DNA of 64,000 nucleotides, from the NCBI RefSeq assembly GCF_029223255.1, contig NZ_JARHUC010000004.1:124001-188000 (forward strand), written 5' to 3'. The stretch comes from Albimonas marina. Its GTDB lineage: Bacteria; Pseudomonadota; Alphaproteobacteria; Rhodobacterales; Rhodobacteraceae. The notes beneath the pieces are model-generated. The model had not been told where the DNA came from. It ran no database searches and worked only from the letters and a program-made list of their open reading frames with translations. Below, one piece after another: positions 16,540 through 25,028 of the stretch. Each line of letters starts with the position of its first letter. Position 1 is the first letter of the stretch. The translations under genes and the position numbers were made by a program.

Positions 16540-19500
16540 ATGCGCCGCGCCCCCGGCTTCTTCGGCTATTTCGTCCGCCACGGCACGGCGGCGAACCTCC
16601 TGCTTCTGGCGATGATCATCGCGGGCCTGGGCGCGGTGCAGAACCTGCGCACCCAGTTCATGCCCGACATCGTGGCCAACGACGTCTATGTGAACGTCAA
16701 GTGGCCCGGCGCCGGCCCCGAGCAGGTGGACCGCAACGTCGTCCAGGTCCTCCAGCCCGCGCTGGCGGTGGTGGAGGGGGTGGACGAGATCTCGGCCAAG
16801 GCGCGCGAGGGCTCGGCCGCGATCACCCTGACCTTCGAGCCGGGCTACGACATCTTCGCCGCGGCCGAGTCCGTCTCCGCCGCCGTCTCCTCCGTCGGGC
16901 CGCTGCCCGAGGGGGCCGAGAGCCCCACCGTCGAGCGCCACGCCTGGACCTTCCCGGTCACCGACGTCGTCTTCCACGGCCCCGTCGACCCCGACCTGCT
17001 GGTGCGCCTCGCCGACGAATACGCCGAGCGCCTGCGCGTCGAGGGGCTGTCGCGCATCTCGGTGCGCGGCGCCCCAGACCGCCGCATCCGCATCGAGGCG
17101 TCCGAGCCCCTGCTCCTGCGCCACGACGCGACCCTGGCCGAGATCGCCTCCGCCGTCTCCGCCGCCGCCGCCTCCAGCCCCGGCGGCGCCACCCCCGGCG
17201 GCGCCCGGATCTCGACGGGGGAGGAGACCCGCTCCCGCGAGGACCTGGGCGACGTGGTGGTGCGCACCACCGCCGAGGGCGAGAAGCTGCGCGTGCGCGA
17301 CCTCGCCCAGGTGGTCGACGACGGCGACCGGCGCGGCGCGCGCTTCTACGTGAAGGGCGAGCCCGCGGCCCTGGTCCGCGTCAGCCGGGGCGAGACCGGC
17401 GACACCCTGCGCCAGTTCGCCGTGGTGCAGCGGGTGGCCGAGGAGATGCGCCCCTCGCTCCCCGCCGGCGTCGAGATCGCCTATTTCAACACCTTCGCCG
17501 ACCGCATCGCCCAGCGCCTCTCGCTCCTGCTCGACAACGCCCTCTTCGGCCTGCTGCTGGTCGTCGGCGTGCTGTTCCTGTTCCTCAACGCCCGCACCGC
17601 GCTGTGGGTCGCGGCCGGCATCCCCACGGCGCTGCTGGCGGCGGCGGCGGCCATGTGGGCGTTGGGCGTCTCGATCAACATGGTCTCGCTCTTCGGGCTG
17701 ATCCTGACGCTGGGCATGGTGGTCGACGACGCCATCGTGGTGGGCGAGCATGCCGACCACCTCGCGCGCCGCCGCGGCCTCTCGCCCATCGCCGCGGCCG
17801 AGACCGCCGCCCGCCGCATGGCCGCGCCGGTGTTCTCCTCGGCGGTCACCACGCTGCTCGCCTTCTCGGGGATGCTGGCGCTGGGCGGGCGCTTCGGGAA
17901 GATGGTCGAGGACATCCCCACGGTGGTCTGCATCGTGCTCGCGGCCAGCCTCGCCGAGTGCTTCCTGGTGCTGCCCAACCACATGCGCCACGCGATCGAG
18001 GGCATGGGCCGCCGGCGCTGGTACGACCGCCCGGCCGAATGGGTGAACCGCGGCTTCGACCGCTTCGTCGCCGTCCTCTTCCGCCCGGCGGTCGTGTGGA
18101 TGATGCGCCTGCGCTACCCGCTGATGGGCCTCGCGGTCATGCTGCTGCTGCTGTCGGTCGAGCGGCTGGTGAGCGGGGAGCTGCAATGGCGCTTCTGGAA
18201 CGCGCCCGAGCGGGGCCAGATCAGCGCCAACATCGCCATGCTGGCCGGCGCGGAGCGGGAGGACACGCTCGCCCAGCTCGCCCTCGTCGACCAGGCGCTG
18301 GAGGAGACGGCGGCCGAGTTCGAGGCCAAGTACGGGACCAACCCGATCCGCTTCGCCCTCTCGCGCATCGGCGGCGCCGCCGGCCGCGGCCTCTCGGTCC
18401 AGGACGAGAAGGAGCCCTGGCAGCTCGCCTCCGTCGAGGCCGAGCTGATCGACGCGGACCTGCGGCCCTACTCCTCCTCCGACTTCAACGCCGCGGTGCA
18501 GGCGCGGGTGCAGCGTCACCCGATGGCCGAGATCATCGCCTTCCGCTTCGTGCGCTCCGGCCCCGGCGGCGACGCCGTCTCGGTCGAGCTCACGGGCGCC
18601 GACCCCGCCGTCCTGAAGCACGCGTCCGAGGACATCCAGGCCGCCCTCTCGGCCTACCCCGAGGTCTCGGCGCTCGAGGACAGCCTCGCCTACGACAAGA
18701 CCGAGCTGGTGCTGACCCTCACGCCGCTGGGCGAGGCGCTGGGCTTCACCACCGACGCGCTGGGGGCGGAGCTGCGCCGCCGCCTGACCGGCGTCACCGC
18801 GGCCGAGTTCGCCGTCGACGGGCGCGAGGCCTCGATCGTGGTGGCGCTGGCCCGCGACGAGCTGACCGCCGACTTCCTCTCCCGCAGCCGGGTGCGCACA
18901 CCCTCGGGCGACTGGGCGCCGATCTCGGAGCTGGTCGAGGTGACCGCGCGGCCCGGCTTCTCGCTGATCCGGCGGGTGGACGGGGTGGTCTCGGTCACCG
19001 TCTCGGGCGACATCGACCAGTCCGACGCCGCCCGCGCGCAGGAGATCGAGGACGACTTGCGCGACCGCATCCTGCCCGCGGCGGCCGAGCGGCACGACGT
19101 GCGCTGGTCCCTCTCGGGTCTCGCCGAGCAGGAGAAGCGCTTCCTGGCGGAGGCAGAATACGGCTTCGCCGCCGCGATGATCGGCATCTACCTGACGCTC
19201 GCCTGGGTCTTCGGCTCCTGGACCCGGCCGCTGGCGGTGATCGCGGTGGTGCCCTTCGGCCTGATCGGGGTGGTCTGGGGGCACCTGTGGATGGGCCTGC
19301 CGCTGACCCTGTTCTCGGTCGTGGGCATGATCGGGATGAGCGGGATCATCATCAACGACTCGATCGTTCTGGTCTCGACCGCCGACGAATACGCCCGCAA
19401 CCGCGCCCTGCGCCCGGCGGTGATCGACGCGGTCTGCGACCGGCTGCGCCCGGTGATGCTGACCACGCTGACCACGGTGGTCGGCCTCGCCCCCCTGCTG

Positions 19501-19731
19501 ACCGAGACCTCGAAGGAGGCGCAGTTCCTCAAGCCCACCGTCGTCTCGCTGTGCTTCGGGCTGGGGGCGGGCTTCTTCCTGGTGCTGCTGGTCACGCCCG
19601 CGCTGATCACGCTGCAGCGCGACGTGCGCGCGGCCCTGGTCTCGACCCGGCGGATGGCTCGGCTCGCGCTCGACGCCGCCTCGGGCAGGCCCCGCCGGCG
19701 GGGCCTGGGGGGCGCCCGGCGCCCGGTCTGA
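16540..19731 (+). CDS. RND family efflux pump permease
   Basis: A 1063-residue inner-membrane resistance-nodulation-division transporter of the AcrB/MexF superfamily. Twelve membrane helices fall in the usual pattern: one at residues 14-32, a block near 330-520, one near 540, and a C-terminal block near 860-1030. Two large periplasmic loops lie between them. Proton-relay acidic residues are in LGMVVDDAIVVGEHADH on helix 4. Drug or lipid specificity cannot be told. It pairs with the adaptor upstream, and translation is probably coupled through the 5-nt gap. Confidence 0.92.
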   Translation: MRRAPGFFGYFVRHGTAANLLLLAMIIAGLGAVQNLRTQFMPDIVANDVYVNVKWPGAGPEQVDRNVVQVLQPALAVVEGVDEISAKAREGSAAITLTFEPGYDIFAAAESVSAAVSSVGPLPEGAESPTVERHAWTFPVTDVVFHGPVDPDLLVRLADEYAERLRVEGLSRISVRGAPDRRIRIEASEPLLLRHDATLAEIASAVSAAAASSPGGATPGGARISTGEETRSREDLGDVVVRTTAEGEKLRVRDLAQVVDDGDRRGARFYVKGEPAALVRVSRGETGDTLRQFAVVQRVAEEMRPSLPAGVEIAYFNTFADRIAQRLSLLLDNALFGLLLVVGVLFLFLNARTALWVAAGIPTALLAAAAAMWALGVSINMVSLFGLILTLGMVVDDAIVVGEHADHLARRRGLSPIAAAETAARRMAAPVFSSAVTTLLAFSGMLALGGRFGKMVEDIPTVVCIVLAASLAECFLVLPNHMRHAIEGMGRRRWYDRPAEWVNRGFDRFVAVLFRPAVVWMMRLRYPLMGLAVMLLLLSVERLVSGELQWRFWNAPERGQISANIAMLAGAEREDTLAQLALVDQALEETAAEFEAKYGTNPIRFALSRIGGAAGRGLSVQDEKEPWQLASVEAELIDADLRPYSSSDFNAAVQARVQRHPMAEIIAFRFVRSGPGGDAVSVELTGADPAVLKHASEDIQAALSAYPEVSALEDSLAYDKTELVLTLTPLGEALGFTTDALGAELRRRLTGVTAAEFAVDGREASIVVALARDELTADFLSRSRVRTPSGDWAPISELVEVTARPGFSLIRRVDGVVSVTVSGDIDQSDAARAQEIEDDLRDRILPAAAERHDVRWSLSGLAEQEKRFLAEAEYGFAAAMIGIYLTLAWVFGSWTRPLAVIAVVPFGLIGVVWGHLWMGLPLTLFSVVGMIGMSGIIINDSIVLVSTADEYARNRALRPAVIDAVCDRLRPVMLTTLTTVVGLAPLLTETSKEAQFLKPTVVSLCFGLGAGFFLVLLVTPALITLQRDVRAALVSTRRMARLALDAASGRPRRRGLGGARRPV

Positions 19732-19861
19732 GGCCCTGCGCCGCAGGCCCGTTCATGACGGGCCCGTGAAAGTCCTTCAAAAAACGTCGCGCATCGTGGA
19801 AAATGACCCGCCCCGCCGCATCGAACGACGGTGGCGGCGAACCGAGGGACACGCGCCGAGC

Positions 19862-22432
19862 ATGGCCGAGAAGATGACGCGCTTCGTCTGGCGGCACTCC
19901 GCCCGCGACCAGCTCGTGCTGCTGTTCTTCACGTTGCTGACCTTCCCGATCATCTGGATCACGCTCGAGCTTCCCAAGACGATCATCAACGAGGCGATTT
20001 CCGGGACCGACTTTCCCAAGGAGTTCCTCGGCATACCGCTCGAGCAGACGGAATACCTGATCGCGCTCTGCTTCGCCTACCTGCTGGCGATCTCGATCAA
20101 CAACGGCGTCAAGTACGCCCAGAACGTGCAGCGCGGCATCCTGGGCGAGCGGATGCTGCGCCGGATGCGCTTCGACCTCTATCGCCGGGTGATGGGCCGG
20201 CCGCTGTCGCGGCTGAAGAACACCTCCCCCGGCGAGCTGGTGCAGATGATCTCGGCCGAACTCGCCCCCATCGGCGATTTCGTCGGCGCGATCATCTCGA
20301 CCCCCGTCTCCCAGGGCGGCAGCTTCCTGGTCTACCTGTCGTTCATCATCGTCCAGAACCCGCTGATCGGGGCGGCGGCGCTGTGCCTCTACCCGGTGCA
20401 GGCCTGGCTGGTGCCCAAGCTGCAGGCCAAGGTCATCGCGATGATCCGGGTGCGGCTGGCCAACATCCGCGCCATGGCCCGCGAGATCGACGAGTCGATC
20501 GACGGCGCCACCGAGATCCGCGCCCTGCGCGCCCGCCGCTGGCACCAGGCGGTCGTCTCTCGCCAGCTCTACGACAACTACGTGATCCGGCGGCGGATCT
20601 TCCTGCTGAAGAACCTGATCAAGTTCGTGAACAACGTCGCGAACCACCTGACGCCGTTCTTCATCTTCCTGATCGGCGGCTGGTTCGTGATCCACGGCGA
20701 GCTCAACGTCGGCGCCCTGACCGCGGTGCTGATCGCCTACAAGGACCTCGCCGCGCCCTGGAAGGAGCTGCTGCGCTTCTACCAGGACTATTCGGACATG
20801 AACGCCCGCTACACCTCGGTGATGGAGAACTTCTCCGAGGACGGCGACCCCGCGCCCCTGCTCGACCGCGCGCCGGTCGGCCCCCACGCCCTGGCGCTGA
20901 GCGACGCCCATGTCGACGGCCTGCCGGGGCAGGTGAGCGTGCATGTCCCCCACGCCTCGGTCGTCGCGGTGCACGGCGAGGACGCGGTCGCCCGCTCGGC
21001 CCTCCTGCAGGCGCTGTCGGGCATGGTCGACAGCCAGATGGACAGCTGGTCGGCGGGCACGCCGATCCTCTACCGCAGCGCCGCCTACGTCCCCTCCGAC
21101 CCGCGGGTCTTCGCCGGCTCGATGCGCGACAACCTGGTCCACGGCCTCCTGTTCCGTCCCGTCGCCCCGGGCGACGACGACCAGCACGAGCTTCGCCGCC
21201 GCGAGGCCGCGATCACCGGCGCCCCGGACGACGACATCTCCGACGAGTGGATCGACCCGGTGGAGGCGGGCTACGACGACCTCGCGGCCGTCGAGGCCCG
21301 CATCCATGAGCTGGTGGCGGTGCTGGGCCTCGAGGACGACCTCTACGCCATCGGCCTCCTGTCGCGCTTCAACCCCGAGGAGGCGCCCGAGCTCGCCTCC
21401 CGCCTCGTCGAGCTGCGCGGCGCCATCTCCGCCTCCGAGGAACTGGGCGAGATGCGCGAGGACTTCATCGATCACTGGCAGGTCGACCGCTACAACCCCA
21501 ACGCCTCGGTCGGCGAGAACCTGTTCTTCGCGCTGCCCGTCGACCCCGACGTGCGCTGGCCCGACGTGGCCGAGGACCGCGCCGTCCTGCGCGCGCTCGA
21601 GGAGGCCGGCGTCCGCGCCACCATGGTCGAGATGGGCCTCGACCTGTGCGAGACGCTGCTCTCCCTGTTCGAGGGCGTGGCCGCCGACTCCGACCTGTTC
21701 AAGCGCTACGGGCTGTTCCCCCGCTCCGAGACGGCGACGGTCGAGGGGATCCTGCGCATAGGCCGCCAGCGCGGCGCCGACAAGCTCAACCGCGCGGCGC
21801 AGGCCAAGATGATCGCCATCGCCTTCTCCTACTGCTCCGCCCGCTACCGCCTGGGCGTGATGCGCGGGACCGAGCGGGTCGAGGCGCTGCTCGCCGCCCG
21901 CCCCAAGCTGATGGCCTTCGCCGAGAAGGACCCCCGCTTCGCGGTCTTCGACGCGGAGTCCTTCCATCCCGCCTTCTCGATGGCCGAGAACATCTTCTTC
22001 GGCCCCGTGAAGCTCGACCGCCGCGACAGCTGGACCCCGTTCAAGGAGCGGGTGGACGCCCTGGTGGGCGAGCTGGGCCTGCGCGAGCTGATCCTGCGCG
22101 CCGGCATGGCCCAGCCGCTGGGCGAGGCGGGCACGACCCTCAACGCGCTGCAGCGACGCAAGATGGGCCTCGCGCGGGCGTTGATGAAGAATCCCGGCGC
22201 GCTGGTGCTCGACGGCATCGCGGCCGGCGACGCGGAGGCGGACCAGGCGTTGCGCGCCCTGCTGCGGGGGCGGCTGGGCGACGGCGCGCTGGTCTATGGA
22301 ACGGAGCGCGAGACGGCCGCGCAACAGGCCGATCACGTGATCCGCATCGACCGCCAGGGGCGGGTGACGCAGGAAGTCGGGACGGGCGACGCGCCTCCCG
22401 CAGTTGACGGGGCTCGCGATGGCGGCAGATAG
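19862..22432 (+). CDS. ABC-exporter-like protein with degenerate, expanded nucleotide-binding domain
   Basis: Residues 15-320 are a type-I exporter transmembrane domain: six hydrophobic segments, LGERMLRRMRFDLYRRVMG coupling-helix region and ESIDGATEIRALRARRWH. The nucleotide-binding half is unusual. Walker A is reduced to GEDAVARS (372-379, Lys replaced by Arg), the signature LSGGQ is LNALQ (760-764) and Walker B is LVLDGI (781-786, catalytic Glu replaced by Gly). About 350 extra residues separate the Q-loop region YVPSDPRVFAGSMRDNL from the signature. This points to a pseudo-ATPase or regulator rather than a pump. A GTG at 19766 would add 32 residues, so the start is unsure. A cNMP-binding gene follows 33 nt later. 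Confidence 0.85.
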   Translation: MAEKMTRFVWRHSARDQLVLLFFTLLTFPIIWITLELPKTIINEAISGTDFPKEFLGIPLEQTEYLIALCFAYLLAISINNGVKYAQNVQRGILGERMLRRMRFDLYRRVMGRPLSRLKNTSPGELVQMISAELAPIGDFVGAIISTPVSQGGSFLVYLSFIIVQNPLIGAAALCLYPVQAWLVPKLQAKVIAMIRVRLANIRAMAREIDESIDGATEIRALRARRWHQAVVSRQLYDNYVIRRRIFLLKNLIKFVNNVANHLTPFFIFLIGGWFVIHGELNVGALTAVLIAYKDLAAPWKELLRFYQDYSDMNARYTSVMENFSEDGDPAPLLDRAPVGPHALALSDAHVDGLPGQVSVHVPHASVVAVHGEDAVARSALLQALSGMVDSQMDSWSAGTPILYRSAAYVPSDPRVFAGSMRDNLVHGLLFRPVAPGDDDQHELRRREAAITGAPDDDISDEWIDPVEAGYDDLAAVEARIHELVAVLGLEDDLYAIGLLSRFNPEEAPELASRLVELRGAISASEELGEMREDFIDHWQVDRYNPNASVGENLFFALPVDPDVRWPDVAEDRAVLRALEEAGVRATMVEMGLDLCETLLSLFEGVAADSDLFKRYGLFPRSETATVEGILRIGRQRGADKLNRAAQAKMIAIAFSYCSARYRLGVMRGTERVEALLAARPKLMAFAEKDPRFAVFDAESFHPAFSMAENIFFGPVKLDRRDSWTPFKERVDALVGELGLRELILRAGMAQPLGEAGTTLNALQRRKMGLARALMKNPGALVLDGIAAGDAEADQALRALLRGRLGDGALVYGTERETAAQQADHVIRIDRQGRVTQEVGTGDAPPAVDGARDGGR

Positions 22433-22465
22433 TGGTGTGGTTCGGCGGCTAGGGGAGGGCGCCTG

Positions 22466-22939
22466 GTGAAGTTCGAGGCCGAGGTCAACGCCCTTCAGCG
22501 TACCCCGATGTTTCAAGGGGTCGACCCCTCCAGATTGAGGTTGCTCGCCTTCATGGGCGAGGATCGCACATTCAAGGACGGCGAGATGGTTGTGCGCCAG
22601 GGCGACAGTTCCGACAGCGCCTATTTGATCCTGTCGGGAAAGGCGGACGTGATCGTCGAATTCGGCGGCCGCGCCTCCACCGTCGCGCAGCTCGGCGAGT
22701 CCGAGGTGTTCGGCGAAATGGCGATGCTGTGCGAAACCCCGCGAACCGCGACCGTGCAGGCGCGCGGAGAGCTCCGCACCCTGCTGTTCGAGCGGGAGGG
22801 GATGCTCCGCCTGCTCCGCGAATTCCCCGAGATGGCGATCGAGATGTCCCGCTCGCTGGCCCAGAGACTGGAGCGGACCACGGTGGAGCTCGCGCGCCTG
22901 CGCTCCCAGGCGACGGCGCCCGCCGGCGAAGAGGGCTGA
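22466..22939 (+). CDS. Cyclic nucleotide-binding domain protein
   Basis: The 157-residue protein is a single cNMP-binding beta-roll without a DNA-binding helix-turn-helix. The phosphate-binding cassette is intact: FGEMAMLCETPRTATV at residues 82-97, with Glu84 and Arg93 where cAMP or cGMP ribose and phosphate are bound. A C-terminal helix (about 115-148) could carry the response to a partner. It starts at a GTG with AGGGGAGGG 7 nt upstream. It lies between the degenerate ABC protein and an MBL-fold protein, so it probably acts as the ligand-sensing part of that unit. Confidence 0.88.
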   Translation: MKFEAEVNALQRTPMFQGVDPSRLRLLAFMGEDRTFKDGEMVVRQGDSSDSAYLILSGKADVIVEFGGRASTVAQLGESEVFGEMAMLCETPRTATVQARGELRTLLFEREGMLRLLREFPEMAIEMSRSLAQRLERTTVELARLRSQATAPAGEEG

Positions 22940-22942
22940 GAG

Positions 22943-23848
22943 ATGTCGCCCGCCGCGGACCCGTCGGGCCCCGGGGCCTCTTCAGGCGGCGTGCGCCTGA
23001 CCGTGTGGGGGGCCGGCGGCTCGGCCCCCACCGGCCGGGCCGGGCGGGCGCGATTCGGCGGCGACACCGTCTGCTTCGAGATCCGGCGCGACGGCTGCGG
23101 TTCGCCCCCGCTGATCGTCGACCTGGGCAGCGCCGCGCGCGACCTGGGCCGGACCCTGAAGGCCGAGGCGCTGGCCACCGGCCGCCCGACCGAGGCGGAG
23201 ATCCTGCTCTCGCACCTGCATCTCGACCACATCATCGGCGCGCCCTTCTTCGCGCCCTTCTACGACCCCGCCTCCCGCATCCGCATCCGCTGCGGCCTGG
23301 GCGAGGACTCGGGCTTCGCGCGCGACACGCTGATGGCCTTCGCCGGCCCCCCGATCTTCCCCATCCAGCCGATCCACATGAGCGAGCCCGCCTGGGACAT
23401 GTTCCGCCCCGGCGAGACGTTCGAGGCCGCGGGCTTCCAGGTGACGCCCATCGCGCTGAACCACCCCGGCGGCTGCTGCGGCTTCCGGATCGAGACGGGG
23501 GAGGGCGCGATCTGCGTGATCGGCGACCATGAGCATGGCGACCCCGCGATCGACGCCGGCGTGGCCGAGGCGGTCGAAGGCGCGGCGGTGATGCTCTACG
23601 ACGCCGCCTACGACGACGCCGACTACGAGCGTCACCGCGGCTGGGGTCATTCGACCTGGTCCGTGGGCGGCGCGCTGGCCGCGCGGGCGGGCGTCGGCCT
23701 GACCCTCTTCCACCACCACCCGCCGGAGCTCGACGACGCCGCCCTCGACCTGCGCGAGGCCGACGCCCGCGCCGCCTACCCCCGCGCCCGCCTCGCCCGC
23801 CAGGGCATGTCCCTGCGCCTCGCCGACGGCCGCGCCGAACTCCTCTGA
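22943..23848 (+). CDS. MBL-fold metallo-hydrolase
   Basis: A 301-residue metallo-beta-lactamase-fold protein. The zinc motif is SHLHLDHIIG (His91, His93, Asp95, His96). Further ligands are likely in ALNHPGGCCGF and VIGDHEHGDP, and FHHHPPELDD lies near the end. The overall pattern (WGAGGSAPT start, GWGHSTWS later) resembles RNase Z-like and phosphodiesterase-like MBL proteins rather than beta-lactamases. It starts 3 nt after the stop of the cNMP-binding gene. A cyclic-nucleotide phosphodiesterase role is attractive from context but is inference. Confidence 0.85.
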   Translation: MSPAADPSGPGASSGGVRLTVWGAGGSAPTGRAGRARFGGDTVCFEIRRDGCGSPPLIVDLGSAARDLGRTLKAEALATGRPTEAEILLSHLHLDHIIGAPFFAPFYDPASRIRIRCGLGEDSGFARDTLMAFAGPPIFPIQPIHMSEPAWDMFRPGETFEAAGFQVTPIALNHPGGCCGFRIETGEGAICVIGDHEHGDPAIDAGVAEAVEGAAVMLYDAAYDDADYERHRGWGHSTWSVGGALAARAGVGLTLFHHHPPELDDAALDLREADARAAYPRARLARQGMSLRLADGRAELL

Positions 23849-23904
23849 CCGCCCGCCCGGCGCCCGCTCCCGGCTCCCCTCGCAGGCGCCCGCTCCCGCA
23901 GGCA

Positions 23905-23923
23905 CCCCGGGCCTGACCCGGGG
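23905..23923. repeat. REP-like hairpin CCCCGGG-N5-CCCGGGG, unit 1
   Basis: A 7-bp stem with a CCTGA loop follows the string CGCAGGCAC. A second, near-identical unit lies about 84 bp further on, and both sit between converging gene ends, where they could stop transcription from either side. Confidence 0.5.
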
Positions 23924-23988
23924 CCTCCACCACTCGTCTCCGCGAAGCGCCACGTCCCCCCGACCGCGCGTCGTGCCCCCCGCAGGCG

Positions 23989-24007
23989 CTCCGGGCTCCA
24001 CCCGGGG
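23989..24007. repeat. REP-like hairpin CTCCGGG-N5-CCCGGGG, unit 2
   Basis: It has the same layout as unit 1, again preceded by CGCAGGC and followed by CCT, with one T-G wobble in the stem. The stem form is kept although the loop differs (CTCCA). Confidence 0.5.
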
Positions 24008-24038
24008 CCTCGGTCCCAGGCGCCCCGCAAGGCGCCCC

Positions 24039-24644
24039 TCAACCGCCCTCCGACGGCCCGTCCATCCGCGCCCGCGTCGCCGCGTCCGCCGCCTCGCGGA
24101 TCGCACGCAGCAGAGGGTGGGCGTCGGTGCGCGCGACGCCGTAGTCGAGGTTGAAGCCGTAGTCGAAGTCCGGCGGGTTGGCGCCCGTGGCGTGCTGGAG
24201 GATCGTCTCCAGCTTGTCGAAGCCCTTCACCAGCACCGCCTCGGGCGTCGAGGCGGCGGCGTAGTCCTCCCACAGCGCCAGCAGTTCGGCGCGCAGATCG
24301 TCGGGCAGGGGGGCGCACAGCGTCTCCATGTCCCGCCGCTCGCGCGCCTCGCGCCCGTCGTCGGCGCGCTGCTCCACCGCCGGCACGTCGCCCGAGATCG
24401 CCTCGCCAAGGTCGTGGATCAGCGCCAGCTTCAGCAGCCGCTCGAGATCCACGCCCGGCAGGTCGCGGGCGAACAGCGCGATCATCAGCGTCAGGCGCCA
24501 GCTGTGCTCGGCCGTGCTCTCGGGCCGCCCGCCCGAGGTGTGACCGGAGCGCAGCGTGTCCTTCAGCCGCTCGGCGCCGCGGAGGAAGGCGAGGATGCCG
24601 GCGAGCCGGTCAGGGTCGATGGCCTGTGTCATGCCGCGGACCAT
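24039..24644 (-). CDS. HD domain phosphohydrolase (HDDC2/YfbR-like)
   Basis: A 201-residue HD-superfamily protein. The metal-binding pattern is STAEHSWRLTLMIALFA (His), LALIHDLGEAISGDV (His-Asp) and later KGFDKLETILQH (Asp). This fits the HDDC2/YfbR group, whose members hydrolyse deoxynucleoside 5'-monophosphates. FLRGAERLKDTLR at the start is also typical of the group. An ATG 12 nt downstream (MTQAID) is an equal start candidate, and neither has a good ribosome-binding site. It converges with the MBL gene. Confidence 0.87.
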   Translation of the reverse strand: MVRGMTQAIDPDRLAGILAFLRGAERLKDTLRSGHTSGGRPESTAEHSWRLTLMIALFARDLPGVDLERLLKLALIHDLGEAISGDVPAVEQRADDGREARERRDMETLCAPLPDDLRAELLALWEDYAAASTPEAVLVKGFDKLETILQHATGANPPDFDYGFNLDYGVARTDAHPLLRAIREAADAATRARMDGPSEGG

Positions 24645-25028
24645 GCCCCGCCCGGCGCGCCCGCGAAAGAGGCCGCGCGCCGCGCCGCCGCCCTTGCGCC
24701 GCGCCCCGCCGCCCCCGCCCGGACGGAGGCTCCCGCCCGCCCACCCCCGCCTCCGCCCGACCGGGGTCGACGGGGCGCGGCCGGCGTGGCGACCTGGACG
24801 GCCGGAGGCTCGCCCCCATCCGGGGCGCCCCGGTCCGTCGCCTCCTCAACTCGTCTTACGCTGCGGGCGCCCCGGCTCCCTCGCTTCAGCAACGCGCGTT
24901 GCGCACCGGGCGCTCCGGATCCCGAAACGAGACCGCCCCCGCCGGGGGGGGGGCGGGGGCGGATGTCTGCACAGGCGTCTGCACATGTCGTGCACGCCTG
25001 GATCGTCCCGTTTCGGGGCGCCTGCGCC
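24645..25028. other. Gene-free interval between HD gene and manC
   Basis: This 384-bp stretch separates the manC 3' end from the HD gene start. It holds the probable manC terminator and a 14-bp perfect palindrome GCAACGCGCGTTGC at 24889-24902, which could be an operator for the HD gene. I see no gene in it. Confidence 0.5.
24933..24962 (-). terminator. Probable manC terminator
   Basis: An 11-bp perfect G/C stem (CCGCCCCCGCC with its complement) encloses a run of G on the plus strand. On the minus strand it follows the manC stop by about 65 bases and is followed by TCTCGTTTCG, a weak T-rich tail. Confidence 0.55.

Noticed and set aside
15955-19284. An 1109-codon open frame antisense to the RND pump
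   Set aside because: It is a GC-driven shadow: low-complexity Arg/Gly/His/Ala sequence with no motif, opposite a gene with full family signatures.
23897-24010. The paired hairpins as a short CRISPR array
   Set aside because: There are only two units, the spacing is far longer than a spacer, the repeats diverge, and no cas gene is present.
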